Positions 1 through 5,746 of a stretch of 8,291 bases of DNA are shown piece by piece. Source of the DNA: an uncultured Clostridia bacterium (GTDB lineage: Bacteria; Bacillota; Clostridia; Oscillospirales; Ruminococcaceae); contig CAMEQX010000047.1 of NCBI GenBank assembly GCA_945933905.1, positions 1 to 8,291 on the forward strand. Reading direction: 5' to 3'. A program made the position numbers and the translations under genes. How positions within the stretch are numbered: the first letter of the stretch is position 1; each line of letters starts with the position of its first letter. The notes under the pieces were generated by a model. That model was given only the letters and a program-made list of their open reading frames with translations, had not been told where the DNA came from and did not search any database.

Positions 1-600
1 GTTGTGGGAGCGGCTGTTTCGGCGACAAAAATCCCCGTTACCGTGAAATTCAGAAGCGGCTGGGACGAGGGCACGATAAATGCGGTTGAAATCGCGAAAA
101 TTGCCGAGAAAAACGGCGCGGCTGCGGTTTGCGTTCACCCGAGAACGCGAAATCAGCTTTACACGGGAAAATCCGATTGGAACGTGATAAAAGCCGTGAA
201 AGCCGCGGTGAAAATCCCCGTAATCGCGAGCGGCGATGTGTCGAGCGTTTCGGACTGTGTTTCGATGTACGAAAAAACGGGCTGCGATTTGGTAATGATT
301 GGCAGAGGCTCCTACGGCAGACCATGGCTTTTCGGTCAAATCCGCGATTATTTCGAGGGCAAAACTCCGCGCCCCGAGCCCGAGCTCGAGGAAAAAATCG
401 AGATAATGCGCCGCCACATTTCGCTTCTCATCGAGGACAAGGGCGAGAAAACGGGAATGAAAGAGGCGCGGCGGCAAGCGGCTTGGTATATTCGCGGGAT
501 AAACGGCGCGGCTAAGCTGCGCGATGAATTTTCAAAAATGAACACTTTCGATGATTTCGAGAGAATGTTGAAAATAATTTCAGAGGTAAATGACAGATGA
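1..600 (+). CDS. dusB: tRNA-dihydrouridine synthase, DusB type (3' part; 5' end outside window)
   Basis: This is the C-terminal 199 residues of an FMN-dependent tRNA-dihydrouridine synthase, which reduces specific uridines in tRNA loops to dihydrouridine using NADPH. The reading frame is open from base 1, so the GTG at 4 is not a real start. About 120 N-terminal residues are missing compared with a usual length near 320, including the region of the catalytic cysteine. Counting from base 1, the visible landmarks are VKFRSGWD (15-22), VHPRTR (45-50; the family usually has HGRT), the phosphate-binding IASGD (75-79) and MIGRGSYGRPW (99-109), all on the TIM barrel. The end is the helical RNA-binding domain with the RRQAAWYIRG segment. 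It overlaps the next gene by four bases (ATGA), so the two are probably translationally coupled. The family is certain; the DusB subtype is inferred from overall similarity to the Firmicutes proteins. Confidence 0.93.
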   Translation, partial: VVGAAVSATKIPVTVKFRSGWDEGTINAVEIAKIAEKNGAAAVCVHPRTRNQLYTGKSDWNVIKAVKAAVKIPVIASGDVSSVSDCVSMYEKTGCDLVMIGRGSYGRPWLFGQIRDYFEGKTPRPEPELEEKIEIMRRHISLLIEDKGEKTGMKEARRQAAWYIRGINGAAKLRDEFSKMNTFDDFERMLKIISEVNDR

Positions 601-1745
601 ACTTGGCAAAACTGAAATCTTTCTGCGCTTTCAATGTAAAGGACGATGTGCTGCTCACGGATTTTTACTGCTGCGGCTACGAAAATCCCGAGGAATACTA
701 TTCGGATATCGTCAACACGCTGCTTGAAAAAGGGCAGACGCTCGGCGAGTATCTGCACGATTTGTTGGTTTATTCGGACTCGCCGGTTGTTGCGAAATGC
801 GCTAAAGAGCGTACTCCCGCGCTTGTAAAAGCGATTGAGTACGACTTGAGCGTAATTAAGGAGCTTGTTTCGCTCACCTCCGAGCAATTCCGCGAAACGC
901 TCTCGGACAGCGAAATTCTCCGCGAAATGCCCGCTTATGACAACGGAAAATTCGATTTTAACGCGGATTATTTCATTGAATTCGCTCGGAAAAACGGCAC
1001 GGGAATTTTTGCGAAATACCGCGCGTTCTCGTTTGACGGCGAACTCAAGCCGATTTTGAAAACCGACGGCATAACGCTTGCCGATTTGAAAAACTACGAG
1101 GTTCAGCGAAATCAGGTTGTCGAGAACACGCTTTGCTTTTTGCACAATCAGCCCGCGCAGAATGTCCTGCTGTACGGCGACAGGGGAACGGGCAAATCCT
1201 CGACGGTAAAGGCGATTTTCAACGAGTACAAGGAGCTGAGAATGGTTGAGGTTGCGCGAAATGATATAAACACGCTTCCCGCGCTGTTTGAGAAGCTCGG
1301 CAAAATCGATATGAAATTCATCGTGACCATCGACGACCTTTCCTTCGCCGAGAACGACGACCGTTTCGGCACGCTGAAAGCGGTTCTTGAGGGCTCGCTT
1401 GCGCATAAATCGGAGAACATTCTGATTTACGCCACGACAAACCGCCGCAAAATCGTGCGTGAAACCGTTGCCGACCGCGAGATTTCGGGCGCGGACGCGA
1501 TTGACGAAAGTATGTCGCTTTCGGACAGATTTGGGCTTTTCGTCACGTTTTTGCGTCCCGACAAGCAGATTTATCTTGATATCGTGAAAAAGCTTGCCGA
1601 GGATATGAAGATTGAAATTCCCGAGGAGCGTCTTTTCGCGGCAGCGGAGCGTTTTTCTTCAAGAAGAGGCGGGCGCTCGCCGAGAGTTGCAAGGCAGTTT
1701 GTGGATTGGCTTAAGGGAAGAATTGAGCTGAATTTGGAGTACTGA
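597..1745 (+). CDS. DUF815 family P-loop ATPase (AAA+-like), function unknown
   Basis: A 382-residue cytosolic P-loop ATPase of the DUF815 family (COG2607-type predicted AAA+ ATPases), whose cellular role is not established. Residues 1-185 form a mostly helical N-terminal region typical of the Clostridia members. The ATPase core then carries Walker A GDRGTGKS (194-201), Walker B FIVTIDD (241-247) with the acidic LSFAENDDRFG loop after it, a sensor-1-like TTN (280-282), a candidate arginine finger in LSDRFG (308-313), and a C-terminal helical lid with GGRSPRVARQF (358-368), where R363 fits sensor 2. All catalytic elements look intact. The ATG at 597 overlaps the dusB stop and has AGAGGT at 582-587, nine bases upstream. 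The lipoprotein gene begins two bases after its stop, which suggests a shared transcript but not a shared pathway. The family call is firm; its substrate is unknown. Confidence 0.9.
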   Translation: MNLAKLKSFCAFNVKDDVLLTDFYCCGYENPEEYYSDIVNTLLEKGQTLGEYLHDLLVYSDSPVVAKCAKERTPALVKAIEYDLSVIKELVSLTSEQFRETLSDSEILREMPAYDNGKFDFNADYFIEFARKNGTGIFAKYRAFSFDGELKPILKTDGITLADLKNYEVQRNQVVENTLCFLHNQPAQNVLLYGDRGTGKSSTVKAIFNEYKELRMVEVARNDINTLPALFEKLGKIDMKFIVTIDDLSFAENDDRFGTLKAVLEGSLAHKSENILIYATTNRRKIVRETVADREISGADAIDESMSLSDRFGLFVTFLRPDKQIYLDIVKKLAEDMKIEIPEERLFAAAERFSSRRGGRSPRVARQFVDWLKGRIELNLEY

Positions 1746-1747
1746 TT

Positions 1748-2638
1748 ATGTCTTTTAACATAAAGAAATTCTTGTGCGCGGCGCTTTTGGTAGTTTTTCT
1801 TTTGAGCGGCTGCGAGGCGGAGCAGCAAATCCCGTCGGAAATCTCGGTTTCCGGAACAAGCGAGATTGAAGAAAGTCTGCCGTTTCCCGCCGAGGTCTGC
1901 GGGGTAACGCTGGAAAAAGCGGTTGAGAAAGCGGTTTCGCTGTCGCCCGCAGTCACCGAGATAATTTGCGAAATCGGCTTTCAAAACAGGCTTGTGGGAG
2001 TGAGCGACTACTGCGATTTCCCCGAAAATCTTTCGCTGAAAACGCTCGGAAGCACGGAAAATCCCGACCTTGACGGAATTATTAAGCTGAAGCCGGACGC
2101 GGTTTTCACGCTGTCGCTGTTGTCGGAGCGCGAGATTTACAAGCTAAATCAAGCGGGAATTAAGGTGCTGACGCTGAAAGCACCGAGAAATCTTGAGGAG
2201 TACAGCACGCTGTATAAGGAGATTTCGGCGGCGTTTTACGGAAACGAGCTTGCCGACTCGCTGAAGGGTGAAACAAAGGCTCTTGAAACGGCAAAGCGCG
2301 CGCGTGCGGTTCTCGAAAACGCAGCGAAAAACGTCAAAACAGAGAGCTTTATTTACGTTACCGAGAAGCTGACGCTTGCGGGCTCGGACACGTTTGAGAG
2401 CGCGGTTTTGAGCCTTACGGGAGAGAATTTGTGCAAGTCCGAGGGATACGTTTTGGCTGAAAATTTGCAGCCCGCTTACATAATCGCGTCGGACAAGCTC
2501 ACCTACGACACGCTTGCGTTTGACGACGTTTTCTCTGCGATGATTTACAACGGCGCAAAGGTTGTTTTCGTGAACTCGGCGCGGTTTGAGCGGCCGTCTG
2601 CGAGAACAGCGGAGGTTTTTACAAAGTTCACCGAATAA
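1748..2638 (+). CDS. Substrate-binding lipoprotein, BtuF/FhuD-like (cobalamin or iron-siderophore ABC importer type)
   Basis: A 296-residue secreted lipoprotein. Residues 1-22 are a lipoprotein signal peptide: basic N-terminus NIKK, hydrophobic stretch 8-19, and lipobox LLSGC with the lipid-modified cysteine at 22. An acidic, Ser-rich linker to about 45 follows. The rest matches the class III helical-backbone binding fold (PF01497-like). The N-lobe has SLSPAVTEIICEIG (64-77), LVGVSDYCDFPE (82-93) and LKPDAVFTL (114-122). The linking helix lies around 145-195. The C-lobe has AGSDTFESAVLSLTGENL (211-228), LQPAYIIA (240-247) and an ERPSARTAEV end. Such proteins bind corrinoids, haem or ferric siderophores on the outer face of the membrane and deliver them to a permease/ATPase pair. 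No permease or ATPase gene is next to it here, so the ligand cannot be named. The start is supported by GGAG at 1736-1739, eight bases before the ATG. A terminator hairpin follows the stop at once. Confidence 0.87.
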   Translation: MSFNIKKFLCAALLVVFLLSGCEAEQQIPSEISVSGTSEIEESLPFPAEVCGVTLEKAVEKAVSLSPAVTEIICEIGFQNRLVGVSDYCDFPENLSLKTLGSTENPDLDGIIKLKPDAVFTLSLLSEREIYKLNQAGIKVLTLKAPRNLEEYSTLYKEISAAFYGNELADSLKGETKALETAKRARAVLENAAKNVKTESFIYVTEKLTLAGSDTFESAVLSLTGENLCKSEGYVLAENLQPAYIIASDKLTYDTLAFDDVFSAMIYNGAKVVFVNSARFERPSARTAEVFTKFTE

Positions 2639-2639
2639 A

Positions 2640-2674
2640 AAAACGCCTTTCTCTTGAACAGGGAAAGGCGTTTT
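2640..2674. terminator. Bidirectional rho-independent terminator
   Basis: Arms at 2640-2651 and 2663-2674 are perfectly complementary over 12 bp (AAAACGCCTTTC with GAAAGGCGTTTT) around an 11-base loop. It is flanked by a T run on the + side and a seven-base U tract in the - strand transcript. It fills the gap between two convergent stop codons, so it can end both the lipoprotein and the deacetylase transcripts. Confidence 0.88.
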
Positions 2675-2676
2675 GA

Positions 2677-3444
2677 TTACATCGGCGTGATGATATAGCC
2701 GTTTTCGTGCCAGAAGTCGATGACCTCGGGCAAAATCTCTGCGTTGGTTTTGGAAACCGCGTGAAGAAGATAAACCGCGCCGTTATGCGTTTTCGAGGTG
2801 ATTTTCTCGAAAGCGGCGGACGTCTCGGGCTGATTGTCGGTGAGCCAATCCTGATAAGCGAAGCTCCACAAAACCGTGGTGTAGCCAAGCTCCTTCGCGC
2901 ACGCGAGAACTCGCTCGGAAAACTCGCCCTTCGGCGGACGCATAACGTACATATCATATCCGAACCTATCCGAGATATAGTTGTGCAGCTGCATAATCTC
3001 GTTGTGCAAGTCCTCGTTTGAGCATTCGGGGAGGGACGGGTGGCTGTACGAGTGGTTTCCGACGGTGTGCCCCTCGTTAATCATACGCTTAATCAGTCCG
3101 GGGTTTTTCTCGGCGTAATCCTGAGTGATGAAAAACGTTGCTTTCACGCCCTTTGAAGCAAGCGTGTCGAGGATATTTTTGGTGTAACCATTTTCATAAC
3201 CCTCGTCAAACGTCAGCCAAAGCCGCTTATTTGCCGCTTCGCCGATAAAAAGCGCGTTCTTATCGCCGTACTGCTTTTGAGCTGCGATTGCGCCGAGCGG
3301 TCGGTTCATAGAGTCCGTGTCGTTTCCTACGCCGTATGCAACCTTTTTGTTGTCGTATTCATCGAGATAAGAGTAAGGCGCCTGCGCAAACGCAATTTTT
3401 CCCGTCAGAATAACGGTCAAAAGCGCCGAAATCATTCTTTTCAT
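2677..3444 (-). CDS. pdaA: Polysaccharide deacetylase, PdaA-like (carbohydrate esterase family 4)
   Basis: A 255-residue exported deacetylase resembling Bacillus subtilis PdaA, which removes the acetyl group from N-acetylmuramic acid on the way to muramic delta-lactam in spore cortex peptidoglycan. Residues 1-20 form a signal peptide, with likely cleavage after AFA. The NodB domain shows the PdaA-style motif 1 TFDEGYENGYT (78-88, catalytic base D80), motif 2 NHSYSHP with zinc ligands H131 and H135, motif 3 RPPKGEFSER (169-178), the WSFAYQDW segment, and LLHAVSK with H228. Standard NodB enzymes have DD at motif 1, and PdaA is known for Asn at the second position; here it is Glu. I place the start at the ATG at 3444, because AAAGGA (3454-3459) is nine bases upstream of it and the longer TTG alternative at 3453 abuts that site. 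It is probably transcribed alone. A cortex role is inferred; vegetative wall modification is also possible. Confidence 0.87.
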   Translation of the reverse strand: MKRMISALLTVILTGKIAFAQAPYSYLDEYDNKKVAYGVGNDTDSMNRPLGAIAAQKQYGDKNALFIGEAANKRLWLTFDEGYENGYTKNILDTLASKGVKATFFITQDYAEKNPGLIKRMINEGHTVGNHSYSHPSLPECSNEDLHNEIMQLHNYISDRFGYDMYVMRPPKGEFSERVLACAKELGYTTVLWSFAYQDWLTDNQPETSAAFEKITSKTHNGAVYLLHAVSKTNAEILPEVIDFWHENGYIITPM

Positions 3445-3453
3445 TTTAATCAA

Positions 3454-3459
3454 TCCTTT
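3454..3459 (-). promoter_or_regulatory. Ribosome binding site that fixes the deacetylase start
   Basis: AAAGGA on the - strand ends nine bases before the ATG at 3444. The in-frame TTG at 3451-3453 directly touches this site and cannot use it, so the shorter ORF is preferred. Confidence 0.75.
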
Positions 3460-3487
3460 CGCTGATATTGTTCACAAAAAGCGAAAA

Positions 3488-3496
3488 ATTATAGCA
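3488..3496 (-). promoter_or_regulatory. Extended -10 promoter of the deacetylase gene
   Basis: The - strand reads TGCTATAAT, a perfect -10 box with an extended TGn motif. The -35 region about 17 bases upstream (CATATT, 3511-3516) is poor. It would give a 5' leader of roughly 37 bases. It looks like a vegetative sigma-A promoter; I saw no convincing sigma-G or sigma-F motif here. Confidence 0.65.
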
Positions 3497-3577
3497 AAAA
3501 GATTGTTGTAAATATGTTGCATAAAAATTGCCGTAAAGTTTTGTGCAAAATTACGAGTTTTAATGATGATTATGTAC

Positions 3578-3606
3578 TTGAATAATATGAAAAAATATGG
3601 TAAAAT
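3578..3606 (+). promoter_or_regulatory. Promoter of the DHH phosphoesterase gene
   Basis: TTGAAT (3578-3583), a 17-base spacer, then TAAAAT (3601-3606), with an extended -10 TGG at 3598-3600. It predicts a leader of about 55 bases, and the ribosome binding site AGGGGAG (3655-3661) lies six bases before the start codon. The surrounding spacer is AT-rich. Confidence 0.75.
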
Positions 3607-3667
3607 AATAGTAATAATGCAGATGTATATAAATACATAAAAAACGAAAGGGTAAGGGGAGCCGCTT

Positions 3668-4735
3668 ATGTCGCAGAAATTAAGCGAACTCATCGACCTG
3701 CTTAAAGGTCACCGCGTTTATATTCAAACGCATAATTTTCCCGATCCGGACGCGATTGCAAGCGCGTATGGACTTCAGGTGCTTTTGGGAAAATTCAAGA
3801 TTAAAACCGTAATTTGTCATCACGGAAACATAGAGCGCGCTATGACGGCAAATATGGTGAGCGAATTTCAGATTGATATGACCGCGGACAGCGAGCTGAA
3901 ATATATGACGTCCGAGGATTATATCATCACGGTTGACAGCCAGAAGGGAAACGCGAATATTCTTGACCTTATCGGAAACGAGGTTGCGGTTATTGACCAT
4001 CATCCCGTGTTCTGCGTTGTTGACGACTACAAATACCGCGATATAAGAATGGTGGGAAGCTGCTCGACGATTATCGCAGACTATTACCGCCAGTATAAGA
4101 TAGATATGCCGGGCTCGGTTGCAACGGCGCTGCTGTACGGGCTGAAATGCGATACGCGCGACTTTACCCGCGGCGTGACGCAGCTTGACGTTGACATTTA
4201 CTCCTACCTTTTCCCGAAAGCCGACAACCGTCTTATCAGGCATTTCCAATCGGGTGAAATCGAGTACAACGAGCTGAACGCGTTTGTTGACAGTATGAGA
4301 AATATCGAGGTTTATGATGGCGTTGCGTTTGCGTTCTTGAATTTCTACTGCACGGACGCATTTATCGCGACGATTTCCGACTTTATTTTAAACGTTGACC
4401 TTGTGAATTTCTCTGTTGTATATACGAGGAGAAACGATGGATTTAAGTTCTCTGTGCGCTCGGAAATCGAGGAGCTGCACGCGGGACAGATTGTTTCGGA
4501 CGCGCTCAAGGACGTAGGCTCGGGCGGCGGACATAAGTCAATGGCGGGCGGATACGCGGCAGAAAGCAAAATCCTCGATATCAGTATCGACTTCAATAAG
4601 GTTATTCAAAATCTGTTCCTCAACATAATCGATACAATTCCGCATAAGGGCTATACCCCCAGAAACGAACTTCCCGAGGACGTTGAAGTGAAGGTTGAAA
4701 AGCAGCCTGAGGATATTGACGTGAAAATTGAATAA
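3668..4735 (+). CDS. DHH/DHHA1 family phosphoesterase, NrnA-like (nanoRNase / pAp phosphatase type)
   Basis: A 355-residue cytosolic metal-dependent phosphoesterase. The DHH domain shows HNFPDPDAIAS (22-32, ligands H22, D26, D28), a motif II aspartate in ITVDSQ (D90), the DHH signature IDHHP (109-113) and motif IV CDTRDFTRG (161-169). The DHHA1 substrate-binding domain carries GSGGGHKSMAGG (284-295). NrnA-type members degrade very short RNAs to nucleotides and dephosphorylate 3'-phosphoadenosine 5'-phosphate; related proteins cleave the dinucleotide pApA from c-di-AMP. The sequence does not decide between these substrates. No membrane segments or PAS/GGDEF region are present, so it is not a GdpP-type protein. 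After about residue 330 it gains an acidic tail with two copies of a PED[VI][ED]VK[VI]E unit. It has its own promoter and terminator and is likely monocistronic. Confidence 0.88.
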   Translation: MSQKLSELIDLLKGHRVYIQTHNFPDPDAIASAYGLQVLLGKFKIKTVICHHGNIERAMTANMVSEFQIDMTADSELKYMTSEDYIITVDSQKGNANILDLIGNEVAVIDHHPVFCVVDDYKYRDIRMVGSCSTIIADYYRQYKIDMPGSVATALLYGLKCDTRDFTRGVTQLDVDIYSYLFPKADNRLIRHFQSGEIEYNELNAFVDSMRNIEVYDGVAFAFLNFYCTDAFIATISDFILNVDLVNFSVVYTRRNDGFKFSVRSEIEELHAGQIVSDALKDVGSGGGHKSMAGGYAAESKILDISIDFNKVIQNLFLNIIDTIPHKGYTPRNELPEDVEVKVEKQPEDIDVKIE

Positions 4736-4770
4736 AAAAACGTGGCTGTTGTAAAGCAGCCACGTTTTTT
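4735..4770. terminator. Bidirectional rho-independent terminator
   Basis: CGTGGCTG (4741-4748) pairs with CAGCCACG (4757-4764) around an eight-base loop, and the A run before it and T run after it extend the pairing. It occupies the whole gap between two convergent stop codons; the T run overlaps the stop of the - strand gene. Confidence 0.9.
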
Positions 4771-5212
4771 ACTTGTTAAAGCAGTTGTTTTCGAGAAACC
4801 AATCGGTGAAATTCTTGCCGTCCAAGTCCATTGTCGAAAGCGCGGATTTTTGAAGTGCGCGGTGTTCGGAAAAGCTCTCGCGGTATAACTTTATCATTTC
4901 CTCAACCTTTGATTTTGACAGGAAAAAGGGGAGCGGATAGGTCAATCCCACGATTTCACCACTTCTCTCAATACACAAAAACGTTGAGCATCCAAGCGGC
5001 GTGAGAAGCGCGTAGGTGTACTCGTCGGAGTTGTCGCCCGTGCGCGTTATCGCAGATGACATATATCTCGCGAGCGTGAGGTAGGTGTTTTTTTCATCAT
5101 AAACAGCCGTGAGGAGATTTAGGTTTTGATAGGAGAAAAAATCCTTTTTTGTGGGTTTTGCGGCGTTGATGATTTTCATTCGCTGCTTGTCGTTGAGTAA
5201 AATCACTTTCAT
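4769..5212 (-). CDS. Unrecognised 147-residue protein
   Basis: I do not recognise this protein. It starts MKVILLNDKQ and shows no signal peptide, membrane span, zinc-binding cysteine pattern or nucleotide-binding loop, so a soluble cytosolic protein is most likely. Visible features are a beta-rich centre (TAVYDEKNTYLTLARYMSS, then YTYALLTPLGCSTFLCIERSG around 65-85), a GLTYPLPFF segment (89-97) and a predicted helix SKSKVEEMIKLYRESFSEH (99-117). The end DWFLENNCFNK carries one of three scattered cysteines. The reality of the gene is well supported by an AAGGAA ribosome binding site four bases before the ATG, a perfect promoter at 5254-5282 and a shared terminator after the stop. A palindrome in its leader suggests that a repressor controls it. 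It stands alone, with no operon partner to hint at function. Confidence 0.82.
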   Translation of the reverse strand: MKVILLNDKQRMKIINAAKPTKKDFFSYQNLNLLTAVYDEKNTYLTLARYMSSAITRTGDNSDEYTYALLTPLGCSTFLCIERSGEIVGLTYPLPFFLSKSKVEEMIKLYRESFSEHRALQKSALSTMDLDGKNFTDWFLENNCFNK

Positions 5213-5231
5213 AGGGTTCCTTCTTTATAGC

Positions 5232-5243
5232 TAACGTTCGTTA
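5232..5243. promoter_or_regulatory. Candidate operator palindrome
   Basis: TAACG and CGTTA are separated by two bases, forming a 12-bp inverted repeat. It lies between the predicted transcription start (about 5247) and the ribosome binding site of the unknown gene, where a bound repressor would block transcription. The arm length fits a dimeric TetR- or MarR-like regulator, but no such gene is in the window. Confidence 0.5.
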
Positions 5244-5253
5244 TCTTTACACT

Positions 5254-5282
5254 ATTATATCACACAAACGCTGTTTTGTCAA
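5254..5282 (-). promoter_or_regulatory. Consensus promoter of the unknown gene
   Basis: On the - strand: TTGACA (5277-5282), exactly 17 bases, then TATAAT (5254-5259), both perfect matches, with an extended TGA before the -10 box. The predicted start is near 5247, giving a leader of about 35 bases that contains the palindrome at 5232-5243. Confidence 0.88.
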
Positions 5283-5302
5283 GGATAAACGAGAAATTTT
5301 TG

Positions 5303-5337
5303 CAAAAAAAATCACCTCCGACGATAAACAGAGGTGA
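5303..5337 (-). terminator. Probable rho-independent terminator, - strand
   Basis: TCACCTC (- strand 5337-5331) pairs with GAGGTGA (5318-5312) around a 12-base loop, followed by eight Ts (5311-5304). The seven-pair stem with the long U tract is good, though the loop is large. It does not end any known gene: the tRNA already has its own terminator upstream. It therefore hints at a transcript from 5338-5484. Confidence 0.6.
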
Positions 5338-5365
5338 AAAGGTAATTGCAAGCACAACCCGCAAC

Positions 5366-5401
5366 TTTTGTCAATTTCGTGCTTGTGCGAAATTGACAAA
5401 A
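5366..5401. repeat. Perfect 14-bp inverted repeat with outward-facing TTGACA boxes
   Basis: TTTTGTCAATTTCG at 5366-5379 is matched exactly by its reverse complement at 5388-5401, with an eight-base spacer. Each arm contains TTGACA pointing outward. It lacks a U tract on either side, so it is not a standard terminator. It could be an operator, a small-RNA hairpin or a mobile-element remnant. Confidence 0.8.
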
Positions 5402-5409
5402 ACGCAGAA

Positions 5410-5434
5410 GAGGACGGTTCTATAAACCGTCCTC
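5410..5434. repeat. Perfect 10-bp inverted repeat
   Basis: GAGGACGGTT (5410-5419) and AACCGTCCTC (5425-5434) form a perfect, GC-rich 10-bp stem with a five-base loop. The - strand continues TTCTGCGTTTTT, only a weak U tract, so termination here would be inefficient. Confidence 0.75.
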
Positions 5435-5484
5435 AAGTGTGATATCGTGACTAAAAAGATTTCCACGTTTCCGAGCAGAAACGC

Positions 5485-5522
5485 AAAAAACCGCTGAACC
5501 CTGTACGAAAAGGGTCCAGCGG
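5485..5522 (-). terminator. Rho-independent terminator of the tRNA transcript
   Basis: On the - strand CCGCTGGACCCT pairs with AGGGTTCAGCGG (12 bp including two G-U/T wobble or mismatch positions) around an eight-base loop, followed directly by six Ts (5490-5485). It starts five bases after the CCA end of the tRNA. Confidence 0.9.
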
Positions 5523-5527
5523 CACGC

Positions 5528-5604
<77 letters not shown>

Positions 5605-5640
5605 ATATAAAATCAAGCGACTTGTCACTCAACAAATAGT

Positions 5641-5669
5641 ATTATAACACAAAAACAATCGTTTGTCAA
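5641..5669 (-). promoter_or_regulatory. Consensus promoter of the initiator tRNA
   Basis: On the - strand: TTGACA (5664-5669), a 17-base spacer and TATAAT (5641-5646), both perfect, with an extended TGT before the -10 box. Initiation near 5634 would leave a 5' leader of about 30 bases to be removed by RNase P. Confidence 0.9.
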
Positions 5670-5712
5670 GGGCTTTTCAAAAAAAATATTGTAAGTTTTC
5701 GACAAAAAGTGC

Positions 5713-5741
5713 AAAAAAGGCGGGGAAGGGCGCCCCGCCTT
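5713..5741 (-). terminator. Rho-independent terminator after phosphofructokinase
   Basis: On the - strand AAGGCGGGG pairs with CCCCGCCTT (9 bp, GC-rich) around a seven-base loop and is followed by six Ts (5718-5713). It starts five bases after the pfkA stop and closes the dnaD-dnaI-pfkA unit. Confidence 0.9.
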
Positions 5742-5746
5742 GATTT

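Larger units (their letters stand above)
5338..5484 (-). ncRNA. Structured gene-free spacer; candidate small RNA (unnamed)
   Basis: Between the tRNA terminator and the terminator at 5303-5337 no ORF is credible, but three hairpins follow one another. They are 5466-5483 (6 bp, 6-base loop), 5410-5434 (10 bp perfect, 5-base loop) and 5366-5401 (14 bp perfect, 8-base loop). In addition 5349-5355 (CAAGCAC) can pair with 5379-5385 in the loop of the largest hairpin, giving an alternative fold or pseudoknot. I recognise no known family: there is no SRP, 6S, tmRNA, RNase P or T-box signature. No good promoter was found for it, so it might arise by read-through from the tRNA unit or may not be transcribed. 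The strand is inferred only from the U tract at 5304-5311. Confidence 0.3.

Noticed and set aside
348..1406. Long open frame (352 codons) on the - strand opposite dusB and the DUF815 gene
   Set aside because: It crosses the junction of two well-supported + strand genes, resembles no known family, and is explained by their codon bias.
3454..3667. Replication origin in the AT-rich spacer, given replication genes in the window
   Set aside because: Only one or two poor DnaA-box-like words (for example TTGTTCACA) are present, with no cluster, and dnaA/dnaN are not nearby.
3680..4249. Open frame of 189 codons on the - strand inside the DHH gene
   Set aside because: It is a shadow of the DHH-domain coding region, with no family resemblance and no own regulatory signals.
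5232..5243. LexA (SOS) box at the palindrome
   Set aside because: The Firmicutes LexA site needs GAAC and GTTC half sites with a four-base gap; here the arms are TAACG/CGTTA with two central bases.
5357..5400. T-box riboswitch, because of the sequence complementary to a tRNA 3' end
   Set aside because: The conserved T-box sequence and a specifier loop are absent, no aminoacyl-tRNA synthetase or amino acid gene follows, and initiator tRNA is not a known T-box ligand.
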